Assembly (NCBI GenBank): GCA_900239685.1
Contig: OENT01000026.1
Span: 274,791 to 338,790, forward strand
Length of the DNA stretch: 64,000 nt
Origin: Rotaria macrura
Taxonomy: Eukaryota; Rotifera; Eurotatoria; Philodinida; Philodinidae
Direction: 5' to 3'
The position numbers and the translations under genes were made by a program. The stretch's first letter is position 1; every line of letters begins with the position of its first letter. The notes beneath the pieces were generated by a model, which was not told where the DNA came from, searched no databases, and worked only from the letters and a program-made list of their open reading frames with translations. Positions 51,301 through 63,491 of the stretch are shown here, piece by piece.

Positions 51301-52202
51301 GCGATGTTGAATTAACTAATTGTTGTGGCACTTCAGTTTTAGTTTGTACATCATCATTATCTTGATTCAATAAATTCGATGTTTGCCGTATAGTTGATGA
51401 CGAATGATACGTCGTTGATGTTGGCGTTGTGATTGATAGATTATAGTTTGAACTAGTATTTCCGATTGCAATAGATTCTGTGCGTGATGATGGATGTGTT
51501 ACTTGAATATAGCAATGATGATCATTAGTAACTTCTATTTTATAACCTGGAGGTAGAAAAGTATTGAAACCAACAATCAAATCTGGATGGCCATGAAAGA
51601 GCGTCGATACACGATTGATAACCTCTTGAGTATCAATACTAAAATGAATTTCTCCGACAATCCAATAGAATCATTTTCATATGTATAAATACCTTTGTGA
51701 TTTAAACTCTTTCATAATATCCAGAAACTGATTGTATACTTGCGGTTGAGCCGCAAATTGGTTCTTCACCTTATCGAGATAACTAAGTGCATCCTCCACT
51801 TTAAGGCGCTTTTCAATAGATGAATAAAAAAACTTATATTCTTCACGATAGAATTTTGAATAGAGCTTACTGATGATATGGATTGCCCTTGGCTGGATGT
51901 TGCTATACTCGTGCTATTCGACGGTACTACACCACTAGATAAATTTGTAAAAATATTCACAGACGATGATGTATTTTGTATATTTGAGACAATAGTTCCA
52001 GTCGTTGTCGATGATCGTCTTCAACAAAAAGAAAACGATCTTACGTATGTCCGTTGTTACTATTATGTAAAATGCTTACGTCGACGAATTTGGAATAAGT
52101 GTTGGAATAACGGTGTTTAAACCCTAAAATTAAGTGTTTTAATTAAGATCAATAGTTTTTAGTTTTAGAATCGTTTACTAAATTGCCAGAACTCGGGTTC
52201 AT
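42231..52202 (-). CDS. SIN3: SIN3 transcriptional corepressor
   Basis: SIN3 scaffolds histone deacetylase complexes in the nucleus. Twenty exons (- strand): 52202-52179, 52123-52080, 52018-51871, 51808-51693, 51638-51090, 51028-50946, 49749-49586, 49518-49081, 49026-48908, 48847-48729, 48062-47609, 47545-47362, 47303-47084, 44546-44392, 44324-44141, 44084-43915, 43836-43657, 43596-43403, 42736-42583, 42524-42231; 1330 aa (human SIN3A 1273). PAH1 is near residues 72-140 ([29 protein letters not shown]), PAH2 near 275-376 ([24 protein letters not shown]) and PAH3 near 517-575 (FFDK...NFLRC). The HDAC-interaction region lies near 640-760 ([26 protein letters not shown]). The C-terminal Sin3 domain follows ([39 protein letters not shown]). 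Exons 1-2, which encode only 22 residues, are inferred from phase. Confidence 0.95.
42357..42392. repeat. SIN3: (TTA)n repeat coding for poly-Asn in SIN3
   Basis: A run of about 12 AAT codons on the - strand in the last SIN3 exon, near residues 1276-1288. Confidence 0.9.
44519..44544. repeat. SIN3: (CAT)n repeat coding for poly-Asp in SIN3
   Basis: Start of SIN3 exon 14; GAT codons on the - strand give about 9 consecutive Asp following the acidic end of exon 13. Confidence 0.9.
49027..49080 (-). other. SIN3: In-frame stopless 54-nt intron in SIN3 PAH3
   Basis: This segment begins GTAATT and ends TTTTCAAG on the - strand. It is 54 nt (18 codons) with no in-frame stop, so the frame reads through it. 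Removing it places FFDK directly before [17 protein letters not shown], matching the uninterrupted PAH3 of other SIN3 proteins. A naive gene caller would keep 18 extra residues. Confidence 0.8.
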
Positions 52203-54420
52203 AAGATCGAGATTTTTTGTGAGAAACAATATAAACTTCTTGGTAGTCGACTTTTTCCCAAGACTCGTCAATTAGAAAAGCAAAGTTAAATGAATAACCA
52301 CCTAAAAATATAGAAAAAAGCTACAACATAGAAACTTCAGAACGTTGGTAAAGGAAAGTTTAACCAATGAGAAATTAAAATGACTTTTCATTGACGTTGT
52401 TTGTAACGACAACAGATATGCATCCAATGGCAAGGTAATTAATATCTCTTTGCCATTTCACACTTCTACTGATTTTCATGTCTCCTTTAAATATCTCATT
52501 GGTTAACAAAGAAACAAATGAGATGTGATGATGAAATGCATGCATCTTTTCTCTTTTTCATACTTTCGCTCTTCAATGTTGTTGTGTTCTCCTTCTCGTA
52601 AGAATCATACCAAAGCTACAGCTTTCTCGTTTGCATTTTTTATAGCAAAAAGAAAGCATTCAACACCTCATTTTCTTTTGTCAACAAAGAGATATAGAGG
52701 AACCATGCATCACGATATAAAAAAGAGGTCAACAGTGTCGCTGTCTTTTGTTTTTCTCCTCTGGTGGACCTTATATTTTCCCTTCTGTAGTAGAGTAGAG
52801 AGGGTCTTCTCCATGCTCATGAGGATAATTAAAATATTTTCAGTAATAGTTCATCCGATAAACTTAATTTTTTCTTCTGTGTTTATTACTAGACACGCAT
52901 GGTGACAGTACAATAAGTTATACAATAATTTCCTGTTCGTATATGTTTGTTAAATATCGTGGTTTATTATGAGTATATTATTTTATTGTCATTGTTTTGT
53001 ACTCTTTGTCCTTTTCACGTATTTGCTACGCGTCAGAGACCATAGGCAAAAGAAAACAGATGCTATAGATAACCAATAGAAAAAAAAACGAATCACTCGA
53101 ATATGCAATATTACGCCTTTTTGTCGTCAGCTGCATGTTCTCATTTTCGTTTAGAAGCATATCATCGAACATTTTTCGATTGAGTTAGAGGCCGCGTTTT
53201 AAGCATACTACAACTAGATAGTTATGAGAACAAACGATCTTTTTCAATGGTTTATCTAAATATATGCAGAGTAGTTGCCGCTAACGAGCTACCGGTATGC
53301 TGTTATTATAAAGCATCAAATAAATCCTATTCTCCTCCATTCTTTTGAAACAGTCTACTTTATGGAAAAGCTTTGAGAAGCACGCCGACTGATTACACAG
53401 TGAGAAAGACAATAACAGGATTTTGCGTCCTCTTTTTTTTTCTTTCTTTTCTTTCTGTCTTTAGAAAAGACAACATTTTCACATTCTCTCTTTTCATCTA
53501 CTCAAAACAAATATACATGCATTAAGCGTCAACGACACGCATGTTTATGCACATTCAAAGGCTCGAACGTAACAGCTATACAGTATAAAAAGGAAGAAAA
53601 ACAAATACCGGTGAATTAATTTTCGATTGGCCGGTTGTTTCACTCAGATTTATTCTTAGTATTTAACCTGAAATAAACCGTAAAGAAAAAGGAAATAAGT
53701 ATGTGTCATATACATTCTATTTTGCTATAAAGATATTAGTACGTGTAGCATACATCTATTTCTTCATGATTCTTTTCGTCGTCAGCTTTTTTGATACTTT
53801 ACATCGTTCTCTTCTCTTCACTTAAAGATATACGGTTGAAACCTTGATAAGGACAGATAAAGAACAGCCTTCATACTAATTAATAGATCTTGTATGCTTT
53901 TCCGTTTATAATTAATATTGATAATGATACAACAATCATCAATCGACATATTTCTAATATTTTGTAAATGAGTAATACGTGTTCAAGCGTAGTATGAAAA
54001 ATTCTTTCGCAATATTTTTCCGTTTTCACTTGCTAATCGGATGAGTCTGTATGCTTGATAGAAAAGAATGCCCAAGCGTTTTATCATATTGGTTGTTTTA
54101 GTTAATTTTCAAGTTGTTCATTAAGAAAAGGAGACGACAAGTCAATTACACTGAGCGTATGCTACATTAGATGTCAAAGTATAAGATCTTTAGCGTCATC
54201 GTTGCACGGATATTTTTCTTTATATTTATATCTACATATAGATATACGATAACAAACTTCATTTCGACAGATTAATAATGATTGTATTAAGTCAAGCAAA
54301 TGAGATTCCAAGAGTATTAGTTCTTAGTAAAAAATTCTTTTCAAAAATTTCATAGAAATATCTATATCTAGCTTTGTATATAAATATGTTCTTTTATTTT
54401 TAGATATCAAAGAAAGTCAA
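52203..54420. other. Divergent intergenic region between SIN3 and CREBRF
   Basis: This 2.2 kb separates the inferred SIN3 start (-) from the CREBRF coding start (+). A TTTATTTTTAG acceptor immediately before 54404 shows that CREBRF has an upstream exon, not located. It should contain the promoters of both genes. A frame at 52525-52905 (+) has no recognisable domain. Confidence 0.5.
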
Positions 54421-57246
54421 ATGGAACGTTGGTTAGAACAACCAACATCAAACAAAGATTTTTGCGATGCTATAGACGAAATCATGAAACATGAGCATGA
54501 AGACGTTATTTTACTCGATGATACTCTATCATCGGGAACACCATTAGATCTTGATCTTGATTCAATATCTGATTTACTTGAAACACCATCAACAACAACA
54601 GCACCAGATGTATCACCAATATCACCATCACCAACAACAGATTATACACAATCAAATAATATTTACGACAGGGCGTCAACATCACGCGTGACATATCCTA
54701 TTAATACCAATTCTCAATCAAATACAGCAGCATCAGCATATTCTGCATTGGGCATAAGTCCAAAGTTTACCACATTGAGCATTCATCAACATCAGAATCC
54801 ATTTTCACCATCGTCACAAGATTCATGTAGTTCATCGACATTACATCAATCATTTGCTCCATCACCTATAGCAATAAATTCAAAAAACAGTCTACATCCA
54901 CCACCATATGTGCAAGAACAACAAAGTAGTTCAATTCTTGGTACATCATATCCATTTGAATTTCAAATGACTAATGGCTTATCAGATGTTAAACGCTTTC
55001 GATCATCGAGTATGAATGAAGGTGCAACACAACAGCAACAAGCTAAATTAGGTAAATTGACTGCTTGGTGTCCTCAAAAGTTTTCTTTTCTGTTCATTTT
55101 GAAAAATAAGTATGTTTCTTTATTATAATCTACTATAGATTCTCATCTATTCGATCCATATCGTCTTAAATTACCTTCTTACTCAAATCCTCCCTATTAT
55201 CAAAATAGAACATTGTCGTCAACCAATATAACGACAACACCAACAACAACTACGACTACTTCATCTGCATCATCCCTTTCAACAGATGTATCATCGAATA
55301 CAACTTGGCCTTGTGTTGGTTGTCCTCGTCCTGCATCCAACTCATTTTCTGAAGTTCTAAATCAACAACAACAACAACTACGTACAAATAACAACCTATC
55401 GGCATCCTACGGTGGCTCACCATCATTCTATTCAATTCATCATCAACGAAATCAGACAGGATTTTTACCAGACATGAATTTTCAACCGCAACAAACAACC
55501 AGTTGTACGTTGTATTCACTCAATCAAGCAGCAGGTGGCATTAATTCTTGCCCTTCACCTCCTGCATCGTCTGCCCTTGCTCGAAAAAGATCATCGTTAG
55601 TTGGCTTTCCTGTTCAAGAAATCAAAGGTAAGTTTGAAAAAAAAATAAATAGTAAAAATTAAATTAAACGATCATATCTATTTAGATGATCCAGACAGCC
55701 CCAATTGTACACTTGAACATCAAAGTGAACCTGATCTTTGGTCGGATATAGAACAAAATTCGTCTGATCATATACAAGACAACGATATAGAAGATGATGA
55801 TTTAACCACAGATGAAGATACAACTACTGTATCAGCTACGTTTCAAACAGATTTAGATACAGCAAAATCAACATCATCTCATGCAAATTCTGCATCACTG
55901 TTTTGGCAATACAATGTTCAAGCCAAAGGACCTAAAACTAAACGAATACTCTATTTAAAAGAACGTGATCCACATCTATTTCGTGAATTTAGTGATCCAG
56001 TTTATCAGATCAAATTAACACAAACAAAAGGACAAACATTTACGAAACTTCGTAAAGGTGATGGTAATGATGTTACACCAAATCCAATGAAACTTTATCA
56101 ACTCGGAAAACAGATTCGAGATTTATCATCGTTCGCTGGTAAACCAAATGCTAGTACACAATCTGTTTATCATGGAATTTATCATGCTGATCCACAAACA
56201 ACTAATAATAATGATACAGCTGAGGTCAAAAAAGAAAAAAATAAAATTGCCAGTCGGTACGTCATTCATCAAAAACGAAATCTCTGTGTTGTTGTTTTTT
56301 TTTTGCAAGCTAAATTATTTATTATTCAGAGCTTGTCGACTTCGTAAGAAAGCGCAACATGAAGCAAATAAACTAAAACTACACGGCCTCAATGAAGAAC
56401 ACAGTAAGTTTATTATAGAGTCGTCTTGTAGTTTTCTCTTTGAATTCCAATTAAATGAAAACAGAAGAAAAAGAAGAAACTTCAGACGGCCTCTCTAGGA
56501 AATAGCCTTTGATCTATTGTTTTTTCTTTTCTCTCAATAGAAGCAGTACTCTCTTTTGTTTTTACTCCTTTGGATTAACTTTTGTGTTTCTTTTTGTCTC
56601 TTTTGGCATATAATCAAAAACAGAACGATGAATTTGAATCGGCAAAATGAAACTTCGACTAGATCTTTGAATTTTCGACAGAACTTATTATTGACACAAG
56701 CACTTGTCTTAATTCAAGAAGCAATTGCTTAACATCCTGCTTTGAATAGTAATTACCTTGCCCATTGGAAAGGAAAAGGAATTCTATTATATATGTATAT
56801 ATGAGTTAGAAATTGCTTCCATGTTGTCTACTTGTTTTGATTATTTTAACCTTCATATATATATATATATATATATGAACTTCAAATACGAACTAAAAGA
56901 CTTATTTATAAGCTTATTTGTTTTTCAAACTTTATTTAGAAACATTAATTGAGTTAATAACATCTATGAAATTACTTATTCTGAAACGATTTCAAAATGG
57001 TCAACTGGTTTCTCCATCATCATCACCAAATCAATCTCTTGAAACTGCCGTTGATCAATTAATTGCCAATAGATATAGTAGATAATTCTTATTATTTCAT
57101 AAGAAGCAAAAGAAAATATATTATTCATCTTTTTTTAAGGTAAGCCAGTTGCTGGTAACACTGATGGTTTCGTTCAAGGAATTATAGGCGATATGGAACA
57201 TTTATATGCGTCAAAACAACAACGAAGCAACAGCCTGAATACATGA
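54421..57246 (+). CDS. CREBRF: CREBRF/REPTOR-type bZIP transcription regulator
   Basis: Six exons (54421-55051, 55139-55627, 55686-56256, 56330-56403, 56940-57077, 57140-57246) encode 669 aa from the first ATG. CREBRF in vertebrates and REPTOR in flies are bZIP-like nuclear regulators of stress and nutrient (TORC1) responses. The long N-terminal half is Ser/Thr/Gln-rich and acidic at its start. The family signature [12 protein letters not shown] is near residue 445. [20 protein letters not shown] follows, then the basic region [18 protein letters not shown] near 555-575. Next comes a zipper-like helix ([15 protein letters not shown]) and the C-terminal [14 protein letters not shown] element matching human PVAGQTSEFVNQV. 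The 536-nt intron 4 contains misleading open frames; splicing 56403 straight to 56940 restores the expected protein. An acceptor 17 nt before the ATG implies an upstream exon, so more N-terminal coding sequence is possible. Confidence 0.88.
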
Positions 57247-60200
57247 GAAGCATCTTGTTCATGTATCTATCTATCTATCTATATCTATATATATATATAT
57301 GTAAATGTTTTTATTTTTCTTTCATTTGATCCAAACATTCAGTATTTTTCTGAGAGATTATCGAATTTCAGACGATTTTTGAATGTTCTCCGGTGACTAT
57401 ATTACGGTGTGAAAAAGAACCGTTTGTTTTCGTTCACTTTTATCCGTTTTTTTTGCTTGTGAGTCCGGTATATTCTTCATTAATGATGATCCATGTCGGT
57501 TAGCTTTTGTAATTGTACTTTCTTCTTTTTGTGGTTACCTCAAGTGCGTTTTGTGTTTTTATTGTACAAAGCATACGTTATTTTTTATTTTTTGTTTCAA
57601 AACATCATTGTTCATTTGACGTCTATCATATGTTTTGTATATCTTGTTTGTAAATTATTTTGGCCTTTGTATTGAGAAACAAACGATTGATATATGGTGT
57701 ACGTGTGTGCATGTGTATGTACGTGTTTACCATCATGACTTTGTGTTAGTTTGTTTTGTTTTTCAACATCAAAAATTGGTTTCGTTTGTTTTTCTCTTTT
57801 TCTTTTTCTTTCTGTTCGTCTTCTGATCCGTCACTATGCTTACAACAAAGAAAACAAGAGCGAGCGATGCATCATGGTCTACATCAAAATTAATAATTGA
57901 GTGGAGGAATTTGTTCGTTTTTTTGAATATTTATTCCAGCCTATAAAAGGAAAACACGAATTCAATTATCACTGTTTGAATCTTTTACGTGTAAAAAGCT
58001 TCAGTGTATATTGTTTTATTTAGCAGATCAAAAAAAACAAGAACTACATGATATTTTTATTTATGAGATAAATATATTATACAAAGATTTTCTTAATTTT
58101 CAGCTTTTTCAATTACAACGAGTAATCTTGTGTTATTTAATCATTTCATAATTAATTTAAAGAGAAATCCATGTGTTTGTTATTTTGCACTCAGTTACTT
58201 TTTAAAATGATATCTTGATGATATGATAATTGTAAGAGTTTTCTAGTAAAAAAAGCAAAAACTGCGAAGCAAGACAAAATAATTTAGATTCGGTTGCTAG
58301 CTACTAATTTTGTTCATTTCACAAAGATGAATTGTAAATAAAAGGGTGGATATTGAAGAAAAAATTATGCGTACAGAGACCAGAGAAAAAAAATGTATAC
58401 GAATGTCATATGTACCGTGCAAAAAAATACGCAACGATATAGGCATACAGTTTAATCAGTTTCGTTAAAAATATATAAAATGAAGACGTACACACTTCCA
58501 AAACAAGAATAAAAGCACGAGTCAGTCATTATCATTTGATACTGAATGTGACAACAAATATCTAATAGAAATAAAGCTATTAGATAGCAATGCTGAAGTT
58601 CAAACGATTTAGATCATTTTTACAGTTTTTGTTTGGCACGAAGCTTCATTCAATCGATTTTTGATGATGCTTCTCAATCCAAACAATTTGACAGATAAAG
58701 TCCTTCGTACTTATAACCACTAAAAAAAACCAGAAGTCGATCTACGACGAAACAACCTGGATGAAAATTGAATCATGATCATAGTCCAACAACTTGGTTG
58801 AAGTTCTATTGTAAATTATGAAATAAAATTCTGAATGACGCATATTGATCAAAATTCGACAGATCTATTATTGATCAACGAAAGAAAGCTTTGATGAAAG
58901 TAATAGCAGGTTAGAACATGAGTCAAGACAAATAATGCAATTTTTCGCAATTTATTTTTGTAGGACTTGTAAATAAATTTTAGATAATAATAGTTGAACA
59001 ACAGAAATTATCAGTCGAAATTCCGATGAGCTATATAACACAATGTTGATCAAATGTACTTCAAACACAAACCCTTGTCAAAAGCATGGTTATTTTCTCA
59101 CAATGCATGTCAACTTCGCTAACTTTCATTACATCAATTACTCAAGATCAGCAAAAATATTATAGTTTAACTTTTGAAACGTTATTTTTTAAATCATTGA
59201 AGTATGGTTCTAATGTAGTACTTGCGAAGACTTGTTTCCCCTTCACTCGACTTGTAATTTCCGTTTTCACGATAGGGCTGTTTAATCGGACTTCTCTTAG
59301 AAGTTAAACAATACAACTGAAGTTTCAGTAGAGATCGAGACATTTCATTTGATATGCATGCAATAAAATTTTTATGACGATACGAATAAATGGGAAAAGA
59401 ATTATTCAAACCTTTTGAACTGTTGACATGTCATACATGTGTTGTTTGTTTTGAATAAATGGAATAGTCAATGTGTATCCGAAGATATATGTAGCGATCA
59501 TCAGAATTATAATATTAGTGAAAAGAATTTTTTTTCATCGATGAAAACATACATCTTGTTTTATTCAGAGCTAAGTTCAATATGTTGTTTATACGTGACT
59601 TTTTCGTGATCAATCATATTATTAGATAAAATTTACATAGTAAATAAAAATATTCATAACTAGTATGTGATTGAATGTGATTATCTATACGCTATATCCT
59701 ACTGATTCATCTTTACTTCGACTGAAAAAAGTTGTACCGACGACATTCTAATTAATGTGCATCTTTCTAAAACGACAGGACACTAGAATATTTTTATTGA
59801 ACTAATTATTTTTGTTAAAAATAGAATACTCACGTCAATTTATACGCATACTCAAAAAAATATGAGCTTTTCGTAATACTTTGGTAGATATCTCTTTTAT
59901 CAACTCTAATCAAGTAAGAGCATCATGATTGACACTTCAGTACTCATTAAAATTGAATATTAAATCATATTCACAGATGTAGAAAAACTCTTAAGTTAGT
60001 ATTATCAAGAAAGAAACTTCATGAATATCCCTGACATATACGTCAATAAATTTACTTACATGTGTAAATAAGTGTGTGCTTCTTCTGTCTGATGAATAGA
60101 TTTTACTTCGAGGCCATCATACATTTAGCCATAACATATTCTTATCATTCCATTGAAGTATTAGATGAGTACTAAACGACAACTATGTTCTGATTTTTGA

Positions 60201-60512
60201 TACCATTATGTTTATATTAAAGAATTAGCGGCTAAATATATAGATTCGAATTTAAAAGAGAGTTTAATATTCAATTGATCGATTGTTTAGTTAGCTTATC
60301 AAGAATTATGCTAACAATGGGATCTTATAAAATCAAACAAAGAAAAAAGAATATTTGATCATACAATTTCAGATTATTTTGAAAATTAGACTTCATTTTT
60401 ATACGCAATCTAATCTCGATCTGTTTGCGATTTGATTAATCAAATTTAGAAACAAAACTTACATCTCAAAATCTAGATAAAATCATATGGCAATATTGCC
60501 AATCTTATTAGT
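57247..60512. other. Convergent intergenic region
   Basis: It lies downstream of both CREBRF (+) and the ankyrin gene (-). It starts with a CTAT/TA microsatellite (57264-57301), then T- and G-rich sequence to about 57830 that may be CREBRF 3' UTR. No frame here (57493-57826, 59086-59409) has a recognisable domain. Confidence 0.5.
57264..57301. repeat. (CTAT)n-(AT)n microsatellite
   Basis: Tetranucleotide run grading into an AT run, 18 nt after the CREBRF stop codon and so probably in its 3' UTR. Confidence 0.85.
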
Positions 60513-61538
60513 TTATGTAAAAGAAAAAACTTGTTCGTCTGTATTTCTTTGTTTATGATTGTCAACTTCTTGATATTTAGCTGTCTCTATTGCATCGATA
60601 GACTTTGACTGAAGCAGTTTAGTGCATGCCTCATTGTCCATTCGTGTAGCAATCATAGCTGGAGTATAACCATCTTCGTTGACTATATTTACATCAGCGC
60701 CATGTTCAATTAGTGCCTGTACAACCGGCAAATGATCACCATAGCCTTGAACAGCCAGATGTAATGGTGTGTTGCCTGCATAATCGCTTGCATTGACATC
60801 AGCACCGGCATCAATTAAAAGATTACATATGTTCAGATAGCCAAGTACTGCTGCTAGCATTAGAGGACTAGTGCCTGTTTCTGGATTGAGTGTGTTTATA
60901 TCAACTTCATGCTCAATCATTTTCTTTAGTAGTTCTTCGTTTTGAAAACGAACTGAATAGAAAATAAGAAAAATAATAATTATCTTCTATTTTTCAAGCT
61001 ATAATAATAGATATAAATATATGTACCACAGCAGAGCAAGGGTGTTTCGTGAAATGATGGTGTTTGTGTTGCATCAAGACGAGTGGCACTATCAGCTCGA
61101 TAGCGTACTTCATACAATGGATTTGATCCAGCCTCAAGTAAAATGTCAGCCAATAATGGTGTTTTAGAATTTTCCTCAGAACGTGATCTAGCCAAAAAAA
61201 TAAGTGAATGATTGCCATCAAACACATTCGCAATATTCGGATCACTGCCAAGTTCAAGTAAAGTTTTAATGACATCCACTTCACTCAATAGAATAGCTAA
61301 GCCTAGAAGTTAAACAACAAAGAATTCCATCGAAACAGTAGTGTGTTATTACCATACCTAAAGCTGTGTTGCCATCGGCATCAACCGCTTGCTGTAATAA
61401 CCTAGGTCTTTCTTGGGCTAATTGTCGTATGGTAGTTATATTTGCACTCATAACTGCATCACGAAATAATTTCACTTTGTAAGGAATAATATAGGAAAAC
61501 ATTAGTTTAGCTGACTGAAATGCTAACTTCCACGACAT
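60513..61538 (-). CDS. Ankyrin-repeat protein, 298 aa
   Basis: Three exons (61538-61358, 61302-61027, 60952-60513) join in phase 1. An in-frame TAA lies six codons upstream of the ATG. The first 40 residues are hydrophobic/basic and may be a targeting or capping helix. From about residue 50 ankyrin repeats follow: DADGNTALGLAILLSEVDVI, then LLELGSDPNI; a longer degenerate stretch; then canonical repeats TSPLMLAAVLGYLNICNLLI, DAGADVNASDYAGNTPLHLA and EHGADVNIVNEDGYTPAMIA. The tail (about 35 residues) is polar. No second domain is present, so partners and function cannot be named. It could be a short cytosolic adaptor of the kind common in animals. Confidence 0.85.
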
Positions 61539-62035
61539 TTTCGTCTTGTTACTTTAAATAGAATATCAACTCTCACTCTGTACAAATAACTTGCTAAATG
61601 ACGACTTCGTTATTCTATTTTTATGTTACAGTTGACTGCACATGCATGATTATATGTATAAAAATGTATACCATTGCTTTTTAAAGTCATGTCTCGGACA
61701 CGGGTGATCTACTCTGTAATTTGCTTTCAATTGATTTTTTCTCTCGTTCTTTCTTTTATTTCTTATTTCACTTTTTTAAACAATCTTACGCACACGTAAA
61801 CAAACACAACAAGTAACATACAGGGGAAGAGCCTCCACATAATCGATCACATTTTATTTACATAAAAAGAAAAAGAAGAATCTATTCTTCTGTTTTTCTA
61901 ACAAAATTAACACTCGTCATCAATGTAGAATAATCAGGACAAAAAAAAAGACGGAGTAGGCCAGTACAATATACAGTAAATATGGTTCTTGTACACCCTG
62001 TATGTAAATATATACATATAATTGCATGTAAATTT
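61539..62035. other. Spacer between ankyrin gene and hnRNP K
   Basis: A 497-bp spacer between two genes on the - strand. It should contain the hnRNP K 3' UTR and the 5' region of the ankyrin gene. A CT/T-rich tract lies at 61735-61790. No gene is seen. Confidence 0.5.
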
Positions 62036-63491
62036 TTATTGGTTCCATAAACCTGATTGACGAATAGTTTGTTGAAGAAGAAATTGTGCTTGTTGAATTT
62101 GATTTGGATTACCCGTTATTGTTATTAATCGATCGCTTGTACCATTCATAGGTTCAGAATCAATTTTAATGGAAGCACCTGATTCATGACGAATTTGGGA
62201 TATTTTCGAACCTTTAGTACCAATAATAATACCTTTGTGAAAGACAAGAAAATCATAATTAACAGTCAAATAAAAACGGAAGAAAAATGAAAATTGTTGT
62301 TACCAGCCATTTCAGTTGGAATAGTCACTTGTGTAGTTGTTACTGGTTCACATTGTTGATATGATGGAGTGAAACCACTTGCACGATTTCTATTTCTACT
62401 GTAGCCATCATCTACATATGCTCCATCATAAGATGGGTAGCCCTGTGATACTGACCCATAACTAGATATACATACATAAGCAATAGAAATCGAGAGAATA
62501 GATCTGTGTTCGTAACTTACGCATTGTTACTATATCCAACTGAATCATTGACGCGTAAATTTTGTTGATGACTACTCATTGAATTATCGGTATAACCTCC
62601 ATAATCTGTCACATTGTAACCATCATATGTTGATGGATCGTAGGAACGATAGGGTCCACGTGGTGGAACACCATCAAGTACACTGTAAACTTCAGTTAAA
62701 CATCTTAAAACATCATCTTTATTGCCACGCATTGAAATACCTTAAGCAGAGGAAAAATTCGTAACTAGATACTACAAAATTTATAATTTACATCGTTCGG
62801 TTGATCCTCCAGGACAACATTGAGGATAGACTTTAACATCAATATTATCTAAATTACAATCCATATAGAACTTAACTGATTATTGACGAACTCGAAAAAC
62901 ATAGTCTACCTGTCCTTTGAACTCACGTTTCTCTCGAAATTCTTTGATTCTGGATGCTCCTTTGCCTGAAAAGTCACAAGAGCAAAATATGAAACAATTG
63001 AAAACCAATAACCATATAAAAACTATCGTTTTCTTCGTACCTATCAATGCTCCTGCTTGTGATTGATGAATTAGGGCGCGTACTTCGTTTTGATCAGGTT
63101 TATTTGAACGCTGATGATTTTCCGAAATATGTGAAAGCATATCTGACATGCAATTAAGTACATCGTTTTGATCGCCATTAATAACTAAAACACGCTCGGG
63201 TACGTCGCAATCAGCCATTTGTATCTGACATTGATGTTTAACACGAAGATCTTGAATAATTTTCCCACCTTTACCAATAATTGCTAGAACATATTCAAGA
63301 AAATAGTTTATTTAAGTGACAGAAAAAATAGCATCGCGAGTTTTCTCACCTCCAGCATCACGAGATGGAATTAAAAAGCGAAAATCCATTTTATCCCTGC
63401 GGACCGTACGATTTCGTCTACCATCTTGTTGGTAATTTTCACCACTTGATCGTTTTGAATTCATTGAATTGTACTCCGTATTGCCGTTCAT
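62036..63491 (-). CDS. HNRNPK: hnRNP K, three-KH-domain RNA-binding protein
   Basis: hnRNP K binds C-rich RNA and DNA and acts in splicing, translation and transcription. Seven exons (63491-63350, 63283-63041, 62965-62927, 62875-62792, 62740-62521, 62461-62304, 62232-62036) encode 360 aa. I chose the ATG at 63491 because an in-frame TAA sits two codons upstream; a second ATG at 63464 would give 351 aa. KH1 starts at FRFLIPS with GKGG as its GxxG loop. KH2 starts at [15 protein letters not shown] with GKGA. KH3 is [20 protein letters not shown], then [13 protein letters not shown], close to the human sequence. The middle is Tyr/Gly/Ser-rich as in hnRNP K, but the RGG box of the vertebrate protein is much reduced. 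KH2 is built from a 39-nt exon and an 84-nt exon. Confidence 0.93.

Noticed and set aside
56148-56498. Open frames spanning the CREBRF exon 3-4 introns
   Set aside because: They read through introns; splicing 56256 to 56330 and 56403 to 56940 restores the bZIP and following helix.
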